A stretch of 64,000 nucleotides of DNA from JAGQVA01 sp033764335 (GTDB taxonomy: Bacteria; Bacteroidota; Bacteroidia; J057): positions 124,001 through 188,000 of the forward strand of contig JANRJC010000049.1 of assembly GCA_033764335.1 (NCBI GenBank), given 5' to 3'. The notes beneath the pieces were generated by a model that worked only from the letters and a program-made list of their open reading frames with translations, was not told the DNA's origin and did no database searches. Of the stretch, positions 51,871-61,447 are shown piece by piece. The translations under genes were made by a program, and so were the position numbers. The first letter of the stretch is position 1; the number at the start of each line of letters is the position of its first letter.

Positions 51871-54513
51871 TCAAACAATGCTTAATCGCTCAATATCCTT
51901 TCGGATTACCTGGAAGATATGGTTGATTTCCCTGGAGACGGTTTGTACTTTTTGGGGTATTTGGGCGGTATTGCTGCGATTTTGGGCGTCGAGTTCAATG
52001 GTTTTCAGGTGGTTTACGATGTTGTCCAGTCCCAGATGACGGCTCGGCGGGATCATTTTGTGTGCCGCCATACTTACGTTTTCCCAATCGCCGGAGGCTG
52101 CACCCTGGTTGAGTTTCTCCAGATTTGTGGTGGCATTGGAGAGGAAAATGGTAAGCATACTTACCACAAATTTGGAGTCCTGGTTGGCGAGATGAAACAA
52201 CTGGTCGAGGTTGTAAGCCGAATGTCCGTTGGTGGGAATGTTCGGTTTTTCGGGTTCTGTTTCTTTGGGTAGCATAGGGGTATTTTTTTCCAAACCCAGC
52301 AAACGCACGAGTCTGCCATACAGTTCGCCCTGGTCAAAGGGTTTGAGCAGGTAACCATTCATGCCTTTGCTTTCAATGGTTTTAATTTCCGAAGGGGTTG
52401 CCGTAGCCGTAAGGGCGAGAATAGGCAGATTCATTTTTCGCTCATTTCGGATTCGTGTAGAGGTTTCGAATCCATCCATTTCCGGCATCTGGAGATCCAT
52501 TAGAATAAAGTCATAAGCGGGGTTTTTATCGAGGTGAAACATTACCTCTTTGCCGTTTTCGACCACGTCTGCGTTCACGCCCCATTTATCCATGATGGTT
52601 TTGATCAGGAGGCGGTTGTAGGGTTCGTCATCGGCAATCAATGCTTTTGTACCGCGTAAAAGCCCTGCTTGTTGTAATTCGAAGGCCGTTGTTTCTACTA
52701 CGTCGGCTTCAGTACCGGGAGTAAAAGGAATCACTAGCGTAGCTTTTGTCCCCACGCCTTCCTGGCTGCTAATGGTAATTTCTCCGCCCATCATCTCGGC
52801 CAGTTTTTTTGTGATGGAAAGCCCCAGGCCCGTGCCCCCGTATTTGCGGGTGGTGGTATTGTCTGCCTGCTCAAAATCCATAAATATTTTGTCCATGCTT
52901 TTTTGCGGAATACCCACACCGGTATCTGCAATCTCAAACCGCAAGATTTGCCCCTGTTCCGATTCACCTTCTGTCGAGGCAGTAAGCCTTACTTCTCCAT
53001 CATGGGTAAATTTGATGGCATTGCTGACCAGATTAAAAAGCATCTGTTTCAGCCGAAGCGGGTCTCCTTTCAGCACGGCGGGTAGTTCGCCAGATTTTTC
53101 GCAGACCAGGTTTATGCCTTTGCGGGTGGCACCGGCGGAAAAGGTATCCCGGACCGATTCGAGCACGTTTTCGGGGCGGAAACCAATAGACTCCAGCCGG
53201 AAATTACCGGACTCGATTTTGGAATAGTCCAGAATATCGTTGATCAGTCCCAGAAGATATTTGGCGGAATTGCGGATGGGGCGCAAAAACTCCTTTTGCT
53301 GTTTGTTGAGTGAGGTTTCTGCCAGTTGTTCCGCAAAACCAATCACTGCGTTCATGGGGGTGCGGATTTCGTGACTCATGTTGGCGAGGAATTCTTCTTT
53401 GGCTTTTCCGAGTTTTTCGGCGCGGGCTTTTTCCTGGCTTAACCCCACCTGAAGGCGGTGGTTGTGGTTCATATCGGCATAAATGACGCTCAGAAGCAGG
53501 GCAAATACCAGAATCAATGCAGAGCCGAAAATTTTCAGTTGGAGAAGCGTTTCTTCTACAAGGATTCCTGCGTCCACCACAAGATTGCCTTTTTCTACCT
53601 CTTTGGCCTTTTCGAGTTTTTGGAATTCAACGCTGATACGGGTCATTTGGCTTCGCCCTTTTTCCGTCAGCGCAAGTATTTTCTCCTGAATCTGTATTTG
53701 TCTGTTTTCCGCTTCATCCATGAGCTCTTCGGTATCATCCCGGAGTTTGTCCACTTCATTAGCGGGAATGAGATCGGTGGGAAATTCTGGTTGGATTTTA
53801 TGATAAACAATGACGGTATCGGGTTTGGGCTTTACGACAGGCGTTGTTTGCTTACTTTCATTTTTTTTCTTTCGGCTTTTGGAGCGGCCAAAAAGCCAGT
53901 TTCGTTTTTTTTCTTCGGTTTCTTCTTCGGAAGTGTCAAGGCTTTCACTCTCTTCGACGGTAGGTAGTTCATTTGAAGAAGTGGTTTTTTCTTCTTTCAT
54001 CGAGATAAGCGACTCTTCGTTAAAATCCTTTGAGGAAAGCTCTTCAATATTTTTTTGGGTAAGTTCGGAGAATGTGCTCACAACCTCTCCATTTTCATCT
54101 CCCAGCACAATGATGGAGTCATTGATATCCATAAGATCAATGATCATATCGTGAATATCGGCAACGGCTTTGGACTGGTTGAGGTGACCTGCGGAAAAAT
54201 CTTCAAGGTTGTCAAGTTTGTCAAAAATCTCGGAATTTAGTTGATAATAACCACTCAGTGTTTGGGTATTGCGGGTCAGCGTGTAGTTTCTGACACTTTC
54301 GTTGGTTTTGTTAAGCGATTTTTCGAGTCGGCTGAGTTCGTTATAAAAAGTGTCGGGATTAATGGCTACCTGAAGGCTGAAAGCAAGGTCTTTTACATTG
54401 TCGTATGCAAAATAACTCATTCCCGCTACGGCAGACAATGCAAGGAAAAACCCCACTAGAATGGTAACTCTCACTCGGGGGTGGGTGCTAATATCGTTTT
54501 TCACTTGTTTCAT
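51871..54513 (-). CDS. Hybrid histidine kinase with receiver and HPt domains
   Basis: 880 residues from the ATG at 54513; a TTG further upstream is unlikely. A membrane helix (about 13-33) is followed by a long periplasmic or linker region with coiled coils and a Ser/Glu- and Lys-rich low-complexity segment (about 150-230). A second membrane helix lies near 325-345. HisKA (H in FLANMSHEIRTPMNAV), a GHKL ATPase, a receiver (about 620-740, ILMDLQMPEMDG) and a C-terminal HPt domain (H in MAAHKMIPPSRHLG) complete it. It would run a full internal phosphorelay; the output partner is not adjacent. Confidence 0.92.
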   Translation of the reverse strand: MKQVKNDISTHPRVRVTILVGFFLALSAVAGMSYFAYDNVKDLAFSLQVAINPDTFYNELSRLEKSLNKTNESVRNYTLTRNTQTLSGYYQLNSEIFDKLDNLEDFSAGHLNQSKAVADIHDMIIDLMDINDSIIVLGDENGEVVSTFSELTQKNIEELSSKDFNEESLISMKEEKTTSSNELPTVEESESLDTSEEETEEKKRNWLFGRSKSRKKKNESKQTTPVVKPKPDTVIVYHKIQPEFPTDLIPANEVDKLRDDTEELMDEAENRQIQIQEKILALTEKGRSQMTRISVEFQKLEKAKEVEKGNLVVDAGILVEETLLQLKIFGSALILVFALLLSVIYADMNHNHRLQVGLSQEKARAEKLGKAKEEFLANMSHEIRTPMNAVIGFAEQLAETSLNKQQKEFLRPIRNSAKYLLGLINDILDYSKIESGNFRLESIGFRPENVLESVRDTFSAGATRKGINLVCEKSGELPAVLKGDPLRLKQMLFNLVSNAIKFTHDGEVRLTASTEGESEQGQILRFEIADTGVGIPQKSMDKIFMDFEQADNTTTRKYGGTGLGLSITKKLAEMMGGEITISSQEGVGTKATLVIPFTPGTEADVVETTAFELQQAGLLRGTKALIADDEPYNRLLIKTIMDKWGVNADVVENGKEVMFHLDKNPAYDFILMDLQMPEMDGFETSTRIRNERKMNLPILALTATATPSEIKTIESKGMNGYLLKPFDQGELYGRLVRLLGLEKNTPMLPKETEPEKPNIPTNGHSAYNLDQLFHLANQDSKFVVSMLTIFLSNATTNLEKLNQGAASGDWENVSMAAHKMIPPSRHLGLDNIVNHLKTIELDAQNRSNTAQIPQKVQTVSREINHIFQVIRKDIERLSIV

Positions 54514-54902
54514 ACATACAAAAATACCGGAAAACCGGGAAATATTGAAGTGCCCGGGTAACAATAAAACGAAGGGGAAACCGATGGTGATACAAACAAA
54601 GCTTTTTACCCCGGAGAATGTTGGCTTTATCCTGTATTAGTCTCCGTTTACGCGAAAGATGCTTTTTCCGGGCAATTTTTTTTTAATTTTTGTACCGGAA
54701 AAATTTGTTTATCCAGACAACTCAGAGCGTTGTAGGAATAAATGACCGCGATCATTCTTGCGGGAAATGTAAGAATATTAAAATAGTAAACTGGAAGCAT
54801 TGTGATGCAATCGTAAATTTGAAGTACCTGAAAACCCCATACAATCCTCCGTTCTGATTTTTAATCTAATGAATATCAATATCAGATTTTAGTATTTCAC
54901 CA
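54514..54902. other. 389-base gap without a supported gene
   Basis: The stretch between the hybrid kinase and the epimerase gene holds no open frame of convincing length or composition. It is AT-rich in part and contains poly-T and poly-A runs (54681-54695). A 14-codon frame at 54741-54785 (MTAIILAGNV) is short and unsupported. The segment probably carries the two divergent promoters, but no TTTG-N19-TAnnTTTG pair is seen. Confidence 0.5.
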
Positions 54903-55946
54903 ATGAAAGTATTAATCACCGGAAATTTAGGCTATGTCGGACCCGGCCTGGTCAAGGAGTTTAAAAAATTCCACCCTGAAACCACGCTTATTGGGTTTGA
55001 TATCGGATACTTTGCTAAACATCTTACCAGTAACTCCATCAGCCCGGAATCTTTTCTGGACATGCAGTACTACGGGGATGTAAGAAAATTCCCCGAAGAA
55101 ATCCTCGAAGGGGTTGACACGGTTGTAAGTCTTGCAGCTATCTCCAATGACCCCATCGGCAACCAATTTGAAGAGGTTACGATGGACATCAACTACCGGG
55201 CGAATGTAAACATCGCCAAACTTGCCAAAAAACACGGGGTGAAAAAATTCATTTTTGCTTCGAGTTGCAGTGTTTACGGCGCAGCCGGGGAAGATGCCCG
55301 TACCGAAGAGTCGGATCTTAACCCCTTGACCGCTTATGCCAAGTCGAAAATCTATTCTGAAAAAGATCTGGCTCCTCTCGCCGACAGTAATTTTCAGGTC
55401 ACCTGCCATCGTTTCGCTACGGCTTGTGGCATGAGCGAGCGTCTGCGTCTCGACCTCGTACTCAACGACTTCGTCGCGGGTGCGCTTACCTCCGGTGAAA
55501 TTTCTATTCTCAGCGACGGTACTCCCTGGCGCCCGCTTATCAATGTCCTCGATATGGCTCGTGCCATTCGCTGGTCACACAACCGCGACGCTTCCGAAGG
55601 TGATTACCTCGTGGTCAATACCGGTAGTAATGTATGGAACTACCAAGTAAAAGAATTGGCGCTGGCCGTCCAGCAAATCCTGCCTGAAGTGAAGGTTTCT
55701 GTCAATGAAAATGCCGCTCCGGACAAACGCTCCTACCGCGTCAATTTTGACAAATTTGCCGCTATGGCTCCGGACCATCAGCCTCAGTACGATCTCAACA
55801 CCTCCGTAAAAGGACTCGTTGACGGCCTCCGCAACATCGGTTTTGGTAATGCGGATTTCCGCAACTCCATGCTCATGCGCCTCAATGTAATTCGCGATCT
55901 TTTGGAAAAAGGAACGGTTGATAAACAATTAAGCCTGGTAATATGA
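54903..55946 (+). CDS. NAD-dependent nucleotide-sugar epimerase/dehydratase (SDR family)
   Basis: 347 residues. The Rossmann GNLGYVG motif (residues 7-13) is followed by an active site with SSCSVYG and Y-x3-K in AYAKSK. This is the extended short-chain dehydrogenase fold that acts on NDP-sugars, but the substrate cannot be read. It overlaps the RmlC-like gene by four bases, which in turn overlaps the SAF-domain gene. The three probably make one modified sugar for a surface polysaccharide, with CDP- or dTDP-sugar precursors from the nucleotidyltransferases downstream. Confidence 0.9.
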   Translation: MKVLITGNLGYVGPGLVKEFKKFHPETTLIGFDIGYFAKHLTSNSISPESFLDMQYYGDVRKFPEEILEGVDTVVSLAAISNDPIGNQFEEVTMDINYRANVNIAKLAKKHGVKKFIFASSCSVYGAAGEDARTEESDLNPLTAYAKSKIYSEKDLAPLADSNFQVTCHRFATACGMSERLRLDLVLNDFVAGALTSGEISILSDGTPWRPLINVLDMARAIRWSHNRDASEGDYLVVNTGSNVWNYQVKELALAVQQILPEVKVSVNENAAPDKRSYRVNFDKFAAMAPDHQPQYDLNTSVKGLVDGLRNIGFGNADFRNSMLMRLNVIRDLLEKGTVDKQLSLVI

Positions 55947-56503
55947 AATTCACGGAAACTAAGTTAAAAGGAGCTTTTATTGTAGAACCCACCCCCTTTC
56001 AGGATGACAGGGGTATGTTTGCACGTTTTTATTGCCAGCGCGAGTTTGAAGAACACGGGCTGAACCCTGCGGTGGTCAACACCAACGTCTCTCGCAGCCG
56101 CTACAAAGGGACTCTGCGCGGAATGCACTTTCAGCGCTCTCCCTGGGCTGAGTGCAAACTGGTGCGTTGTACTCGTGGCGCATTGCTCGATGTGATCATT
56201 GACCTTCGCCCCGATTCTCCTACGTTTAAAGAGTGGATCGGTGTCGAACTTACTGCCGACAACTACAAGATGTTGTTTGTTCCCGAAGGTTTTGCTCATG
56301 GATTTATGACGCTGGTGGACGATACCGAAGCTACCTATCAGGTATCCCAATTTTATGCACCTAAGTTTGAAGGTGGCTTAAAATATAATGATCCCGCTTT
56401 TGGCATCGAATGGCCAATGGAGCCTACCGTCATTTCCGATAAGGATGCAAGATGGCCCGATTTTTCTGAAGAAGCATTTTTAGTAAAAGAAGAAAATATA
56501 TGA
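55943..56503 (+). CDS. dTDP-4-dehydrorhamnose 3,5-epimerase-like (RmlC family) protein
   Basis: 186 residues. The RmlC cupin fold shows the catalytic His in LRGMHFQ (H62) and EATYQVSQFY with the catalytic Tyr. RFYCQREFEEHG opens the protein and DKDARWPDF is the typical C-terminal stretch. It epimerises C3 and/or C5 of a 4-keto-6-deoxysugar. It overlaps both neighbours by four bases (ATGA), so it is translated together with the NAD-dependent epimerase and the SAF-domain oxidoreductase. Confidence 0.92.
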   Translation: MKFTETKLKGAFIVEPTPFQDDRGMFARFYCQREFEEHGLNPAVVNTNVSRSRYKGTLRGMHFQRSPWAECKLVRCTRGALLDVIIDLRPDSPTFKEWIGVELTADNYKMLFVPEGFAHGFMTLVDDTEATYQVSQFYAPKFEGGLKYNDPAFGIEWPMEPTVISDKDARWPDFSEEAFLVKEENI

Positions 56504-57816
56504 TTATCGTAGATCAGGCACTTGCCAAATTTGCCGCTGAAGGCAAAAAAATCCGGGTGGGAATGGTCGGCGCCGGTTTTATGGGCCGAGGTGTGGTACT
56601 GCAACTGGTTCACGGCTTTGAGGGAATTGATATTGTTGCGATTTCCAACCGCACCCTTCCCGCCGCTTATCAGGCATGGAATGAAGCCGGTATCGAAGAT
56701 GTAACGGAGGTTTCCTCTCTGTCGGCTCTTGAAGGTGCAATTGCCGCAGGCAAACCCGCCGTGACCGAAGATGCCATGCTCATCTGTCAAGCGGGAAATA
56801 TTGACGTGGTACTCGACGTGACCGGAGCGGTCGAATTTGGGGCACACGTCGCCATGACTTGTATCAACAACGGCAAACATCTCGTTTCGATGAACGCCGA
56901 AGTGGACGGTACGATTGGGCCGATCCTGAAAGAAAAAGCCGACAAAGCCGGAGTCATTATCACCAACGCCGACGGCGACCAGCCCGGTGTAACAATGAAC
57001 CTCTACCGCATGGTCGTGGGCATTGGTCTTCGTCCGGTGCTCTGTGGCAATATCAAAGGACTTCAGGATCCTTACCGCAATCCTACTACTCAGGAAGGTT
57101 TTGCCCGCCAGTGGGGACAAAAAGCTCACATGGTTACCTCATTTGCAGATGGTAGCAAAATCTCCTTTGAGCAGGCCATCATCGCCAACGGCACGGGTAT
57201 GCGTGTAGCCAAACGCGGGATGTATGGCTTTGAAGTAGAAAGAGGCCGCCACGTGGATACCATGACCGGACTATGGCCGCTGGAAGAACTGCTGGAAGGC
57301 CCCGGGATTGTGGACTACTGTGTGGGTGCGGCTCCCGGCCCCGGCGTATTTGTATATGCCACCACCGACCATCCGCGCCAGAGACATTACCTCAATCTGT
57401 ACAAACTGGGCGAAGGGCCGATTTACTCATTTTTCCGCCCCTACCACCTTTGTCATTTTGAAGTGCCCAACAGCATTGCCCGCGCTGTACTTTTTGGCGA
57501 TGCAACGCTTGTACCCAAAGACAAACCGTATGTGGATGTCATCACCACCGCCAAAATTGACCTGAAAGCGGGACAAACACTTGACGGTATCGGCTGGTAC
57601 ATGACTTACGGCGAAGCCGAAAACGCGGATGTCGTTTATAAAGAACGACTCCTGCCGATGGGGTTAGCTGAGGGTTGTGTGCTGAAAAATGACGTACCCA
57701 AAGACCGGGCACTGACCTATGACGATGTGATTATCCCTGAAGGGCGGCTGATAGACCAGCTTCGCAGGGAACAGGACGAGCGGTTTTTCGCGAATGTGCC
57801 GCAACTCCAGCGTTAA
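56500..57816 (+). CDS. NAD(P)-dependent oxidoreductase with SAF domain
   Basis: 438 residues. An N-terminal Rossmann fold with VGMVGAGFMGRG (about 20-31) resembles homoserine dehydrogenase. The central substrate domain contains TNADGDQPG. The C-terminal part (about 350-430) resembles SAF-type domains (TTAKIDLKAGQTLDGIGW, read in parts). Members occur in deoxysugar or surface-polysaccharide clusters of many bacteria, where their reaction is not well established. It is the last gene of the three-gene overlap unit and is followed by a strong terminator. Confidence 0.85.
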   Translation: MIIVDQALAKFAAEGKKIRVGMVGAGFMGRGVVLQLVHGFEGIDIVAISNRTLPAAYQAWNEAGIEDVTEVSSLSALEGAIAAGKPAVTEDAMLICQAGNIDVVLDVTGAVEFGAHVAMTCINNGKHLVSMNAEVDGTIGPILKEKADKAGVIITNADGDQPGVTMNLYRMVVGIGLRPVLCGNIKGLQDPYRNPTTQEGFARQWGQKAHMVTSFADGSKISFEQAIIANGTGMRVAKRGMYGFEVERGRHVDTMTGLWPLEELLEGPGIVDYCVGAAPGPGVFVYATTDHPRQRHYLNLYKLGEGPIYSFFRPYHLCHFEVPNSIARAVLFGDATLVPKDKPYVDVITTAKIDLKAGQTLDGIGWYMTYGEAENADVVYKERLLPMGLAEGCVLKNDVPKDRALTYDDVIIPEGRLIDQLRREQDERFFANVPQLQR

Positions 57817-57834
57817 TTTTAAAATAATTTAAAT

Positions 57835-57870
57835 AGAACCGGGTTACTTTTTCGAAGGCCCGGTTCTTTG
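57835..57870 (+). terminator. Rho-independent terminator of the three-gene sugar operon
   Basis: A 9-bp perfect stem AGAACCGGG / CCCGGTTCT with a 15-base loop, ending in TTG TAT. It sits 19 bases after the SAF-domain stop codon and ends 40 bases before the glycosyltransferase gene. Confidence 0.85.
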
Positions 57871-57910
57871 TATATATTCGATTTTCCTAATAGCTAACTG
57901 TATAAGTCTG

Positions 57911-58855
57911 ATGAGTAGTGTTACTCATTCTCTCCCTGCTCCCCTGGTATCCATCGGTATCCCTACCTACAATGGTGGGAATCGCATTGATACCGCCCTT
58001 CAGTCCATTCTTTCTCAAGAGTATCGGAATGTGGAGGTAATAATATCGGACAATGGTTCTAAAGACCATACCGAAGAAGTCTGCCGCGAATGGGCAGCGA
58101 AAGATAGTCGTGTGAAATATTTCCGGCACAAAGAAAACCGGGGAGTATCCCCCAACTTTGAGTTTGCCCTTCAGCAGGCGACAGGCAAATATTTTATGTG
58201 GATGGCCGACGACGACGAGGTGGTATCCGATATTCTCCAACGATATGTGGATTTTCTGGAACAAAACGCCGGATACGGACTGGTCAGCGGGCAAATCAAT
58301 TATTGGGAAAACGGGAAACTCCGGTATCGCGAGACTAATCTCAGTTTTGAAGGAGAAAACGGACTTACACGGGCAGTTAGTTATTATTGGAAGGTCAAGG
58401 AAGGAGCCTTAATCTATGGGCTGATGCGCAGAGACTGGGGGCAAAAAGTGCGTTTCCTGCCGGTATTGGGTAGCGATTGGCATTTTGTGGCGGGGCTGGC
58501 TTTTCAGGGGAAAATCAAAAACCTCGAATTTGTAGGTTACAACAAACATGCAGGGGGAGTCTCTCGTGATTTTAAAAATTACGCAAGGGTTTTTGGCGAA
58601 AAACCTATCTGGGGAGTATTCCCATTTGTGAAAATGGCTATTGACGCCTTTAAACTCGTACTTTATCAGGAAAATATTTACCGGAAAATTTTTGCTCCGG
58701 TTCGACTTATCGCTGCAATCTTATCCGCCTTCGGTATTTTGGCTCATTATTACTTGTGGATAAAGCCGCGTACTATCGGCGGTAAAATACTTCGCGGACT
58801 GAATATTAAAACGCTGCGGGAACGAAAACTCGAAACGATTCAGGGGACAGAATAA
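57911..58855 (+). CDS. Family 2 glycosyltransferase
   Basis: 314 residues. The GT-A fold has SIGIPTYNGG near the N-terminus, SDNGSKDHTEE and the metal-binding ADDDEV (about residues 98-103). A C-terminal hydrophobic stretch (about 262-282) probably anchors it to the membrane. Such enzymes transfer a sugar from an NDP-donor to a polysaccharide or lipid acceptor. It is alone between two terminator or promoter features, but lies next to the sugar-nucleotide genes and may use their product. Confidence 0.9.
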   Translation: MSSVTHSLPAPLVSIGIPTYNGGNRIDTALQSILSQEYRNVEVIISDNGSKDHTEEVCREWAAKDSRVKYFRHKENRGVSPNFEFALQQATGKYFMWMADDDEVVSDILQRYVDFLEQNAGYGLVSGQINYWENGKLRYRETNLSFEGENGLTRAVSYYWKVKEGALIYGLMRRDWGQKVRFLPVLGSDWHFVAGLAFQGKIKNLEFVGYNKHAGGVSRDFKNYARVFGEKPIWGVFPFVKMAIDAFKLVLYQENIYRKIFAPVRLIAAILSAFGILAHYYLWIKPRTIGGKILRGLNIKTLRERKLETIQGTE

Positions 58856-58874
58856 ATTCCTTCCAATTTGTACT

Positions 58875-58904
58875 TTTGACTTTGCAGACGAAGCCTTACT
58901 TTTG
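58875..58904 (+). promoter_or_regulatory. Likely promoter of the YebC-family gene
   Basis: TTTG (58875-58878), an 18-base spacer and TACTTTTG (58897-58904) match the Bacteroidota TTTG/TAnnTTTG consensus, with a spacer one base shorter than usual. The start of transcription would be near 58910, 18 bases before the ATG at 58928. Confidence 0.6.
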
Positions 58905-58927
58905 CCTGCGAAAGAAATTTATATAAT

Positions 58928-59638
58928 ATGGGAAGAGCATTTGAATACCGCCGGGCGGCGAAAGAAAAACGTTGGGACAAAATGTCCAAAATATTCCCCA
59001 AACTCTCAAAAGCCATTACTCTGGCTGCGAAAGAAGGCGGCGGCGATCCTGAGATGAATGCCAAACTGCGTACGGCCATCCAAAATGCCAAAGCAGAGAA
59101 TATGCCCAAAGACAATATCGAATCCGCAATCAAAAGGGCAACGAATAAGGACGTGGATTCTTTTACTCAAGTCAATTACGAAGGTAAAGGACCCCACGGA
59201 GCACTGATATTTGTGGAATGTGCCACCGACAACACCACCCGCACCGTAGCCAATGTCAAATATTATTTCAACAAATTTGGCCTCGGTATGGTACCAACCG
59301 GCTCCCTTGAATTTATGTTTTCTCGTAAAGCGGTTTTTGAATTTGCCGCAGACCCGGGTATCAATATGGAAGAACTGGAGTTTAATCTCATTGATGCGGG
59401 ACTGGACTCAATCGAGACGGAAGGCGATAGGGTATATGTTTACGGTGATTATACGCACTTCGGCTCGCTCGATAAAGCCCTCCGGGAGAGTGGGGTAGAA
59501 GTGCAGAAAGCCAGCCTTCAGCGGATCCCTACTTCACCCATCACACTCACGGAAGAACAAATGACCGAACTCGAAGTCCTGCTCGATAAAATCGAAGAGG
59601 ACGACGACGTTCAGGCAGTATATACAAATATAGAGTAA
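58928..59638 (+). CDS. YebC/PmpR-family DNA-binding regulator
   Basis: 236 residues with the full YebC signature: MGRAFEYRRAAKEKRWDKMS at the start, GGGDPEMNAKLRTAI and MPKDNIESAIKRA. The three-domain layout is normal in length. Members bind DNA or assist translation of proline-rich proteins (the YebC/TACO1 branch). Its own promoter is clear. It interrupts the sugar genes on the opposite strand and shows no obvious functional link to them. Confidence 0.95.
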   Translation: MGRAFEYRRAAKEKRWDKMSKIFPKLSKAITLAAKEGGGDPEMNAKLRTAIQNAKAENMPKDNIESAIKRATNKDVDSFTQVNYEGKGPHGALIFVECATDNTTRTVANVKYYFNKFGLGMVPTGSLEFMFSRKAVFEFAADPGINMEELEFNLIDAGLDSIETEGDRVYVYGDYTHFGSLDKALRESGVEVQKASLQRIPTSPITLTEEQMTELEVLLDKIEEDDDVQAVYTNIE

Positions 59639-59644
59639 TACGAA

Positions 59645-60454
59645 TTAACTGCTCTGGTTATAAACCGGACGATCCTGAAGAAACCAGTCGGCTTTGCCTT
59701 CGTCCCAGAGTTTGTTGAGTTTGTTTTTGTCTGCCAATGTATCCATACACTGCCAGAATCCCGTATGGCGGTAGGTGTAAACTTGTCCGTCGCCCGTCAT
59801 GTTTTCCAGTGGACTGTGTTCAAACATAAGTTTGTCGCCCTCAACGCCTTCCGGAATATAGTCCAGTACTTCGGGGTTACATACAAAAAAACCGCCGTTG
59901 ATCCAGTTTTCATCGCCTTTGGGCTTTTCTTTGAAATTGGCAACCTGGTTGTTTTCACTGGCATATACCGAACCAAAACGCCCGGAAACTTTTACCGATG
60001 TCATGGTAAGTGCGCCGTTGTGGGATTTGTGAAAATCCAACAGTTGATGGATATTGACATCGGCCACACCGTCACCGTAGGTAAGCATAAACGGCTCATT
60101 ACCAATAAATTTTGCTGCGCGTTTGATCCGTCCGGCGGTCATCGTGTGCAGTCCCGTATCAAGAAGTGTAACTTTCCACGGGTCCACAAAATTGTCATGT
60201 ACTTCCATGGCATTATTGGCCAGGTCAAAAGTTACATCACATTGCTGTAAATAATATTTGGCGAAATAATCTTTGATATAATGTCCTTTGTATCCGAGCA
60301 GAATCACAAAGTCATTAAACCCGTAATAGGAATACGTTTTCATAATGTGCCACAGGATCGGCCTGCCCCCGATCTCGGCCATAGGTTTTGGCCGTACATC
60401 TGTTTCTTCTGCCAGGCGGGTACCAAATCCACCGGCTAGTATTAATACTTTCAT
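59645..60454 (-). CDS. rfbF: Glucose-1-phosphate cytidylyltransferase
   Basis: 269 residues from the ATG at 60454; a TTG earlier is unlikely. It has the cytidylyltransferase hallmarks LILAGGFGTRLAEET (about 4-18), RPKPMAEIGGRPILWHI and MLTYGDGVAD. It forms CDP-glucose from glucose 1-phosphate and CTP, the entry point to CDP-dideoxyhexose or related sugars. It is downstream of a second nucleotidyltransferase gene by about 120 bases on the same strand. CDP-glucose could feed the epimerase/RmlC/SAF genes. Confidence 0.93.
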   Translation of the reverse strand: MKVLILAGGFGTRLAEETDVRPKPMAEIGGRPILWHIMKTYSYYGFNDFVILLGYKGHYIKDYFAKYYLQQCDVTFDLANNAMEVHDNFVDPWKVTLLDTGLHTMTAGRIKRAAKFIGNEPFMLTYGDGVADVNIHQLLDFHKSHNGALTMTSVKVSGRFGSVYASENNQVANFKEKPKGDENWINGGFFVCNPEVLDYIPEGVEGDKLMFEHSPLENMTGDGQVYTYRHTGFWQCMDTLADKNKLNKLWDEGKADWFLQDRPVYNQSS

Positions 60455-60534
60455 TTTTATAAAAATTTTCCTCAATTATACACCCTCTCCAAAATAAACA
60501 AAATCATTCTCTCCCGAATTCTCACAATTCCTAT

Positions 60535-60563
60535 AAAAACTGCCGGAAATCATGTATTACCGG
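60535..60563 (-). terminator. Possible terminator between the two nucleotidyltransferase genes
   Basis: On the minus strand CCGG-taatacatgattt-CCGG is followed by CAG and a T5 run (60535-60539). The stem is short (4 bp, extended by mismatched A/T pairs), so it is at best a weak terminator for the upstream nucleotidyltransferase gene. Confidence 0.35.
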
Positions 60564-60575
60564 GAGGGGAAATTT

Positions 60576-61388
60576 TCACGTCGGAGGATTTCCCACCGCT
60601 TCCATCAGATTGACGGGAGTACCTACATCCAGAAAAGTATGACCGGGGAAAAAGACGCTGTTGACTTTCAAGCCGTGTGCGATGGCTGCTTGCATCACAT
60701 GACCGAGGTAGATTTCGGCAGGGTTTAGGTTTTTGCCTCTTTCCGTCTGATCCAGCCTCAAAAAATCGTGCATAAATTCGGTGAAAACGGGTGTCCATGC
60801 GGCGATGATCCAACTGTGAGCCAGGTCACATTCTGCTTTCGGTTTAATATTGATTTCCACAATATTTCCGCTTGTATCCATCGCTACCATGTCACTTTTT
60901 CGCTTTTGCTCCTGATCTCTTACTTCAAAAAGCCCGGCAACCAGATCGGCCCCGGTTTCTTCCAAACGCTCATGTAGCCGAGCAAATGCATCTTCCGGCT
61001 CAAATAAAATGTCGGGAAAACCCAGATATACGGTCGCATGTTTGACAAAAGGATAAGCCTGATCCAAGGTGTAAGGAACTCCGTAAGGCAGATCCATTAT
61101 CAGGTATCCCATATCCATGCCCGTGACACGACCGTCACCGTAATAGGCAGGAATATCCCATTTCCCGGCACGAAGGATAAAAAGCGTTTTTTCTGCGCCT
61201 CCTTTGTTGTATTTTTCGAGCAGGTAAAGAGAAACAGGCTTTGGTCGGGGAAAACCGTCAACACCTGTTTTAAAGCCAATCGGCAATAGTTCTTTGCTAC
61301 AGGGCAAGGTACCCAGACGGGAGGCGGTGCCTCCTGCCGGTATCAACCCGATAATCTCCCTTTGGTACAATGGATTAATAGATTTCAT
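60576..61388 (-). CDS. Sugar nucleotidyltransferase (NTP_transferase family)
   Basis: 270 residues. The fold opens with GLIPAGGTASRLGTLPCSKELLP, read in parts (about 13-36), the nucleotide-binding loop of thymidylyl/uridylyl/cytidylyl transferases. The sugar-binding region includes YLGFPDILF, and the C-terminal half has TFLDVGTP. The substrate base and sugar are not determined; sequence features lean to a glucose-1-phosphate nucleotidyltransferase-like enzyme with a shortened acceptor loop. It lies upstream of rfbF on the same strand. Confidence 0.85.
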   Translation of the reverse strand: MKSINPLYQREIIGLIPAGGTASRLGTLPCSKELLPIGFKTGVDGFPRPKPVSLYLLEKYNKGGAEKTLFILRAGKWDIPAYYGDGRVTGMDMGYLIMDLPYGVPYTLDQAYPFVKHATVYLGFPDILFEPEDAFARLHERLEETGADLVAGLFEVRDQEQKRKSDMVAMDTSGNIVEINIKPKAECDLAHSWIIAAWTPVFTEFMHDFLRLDQTERGKNLNPAEIYLGHVMQAAIAHGLKVNSVFFPGHTFLDVGTPVNLMEAVGNPPT

Positions 61389-61447
61389 GGCCGAAATATA
61401 TCAATTTTCGTACCGTTAAAACCCTTAAATAAAATAAAACACAGACA

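Noticed and set aside
54741..54785. Short open frame MTAIILAGNV... in the 389-base gap
   Set aside because: Fourteen codons only; the nucleotidyltransferase-like start is probably chance and no ribosome-binding context is convincing.
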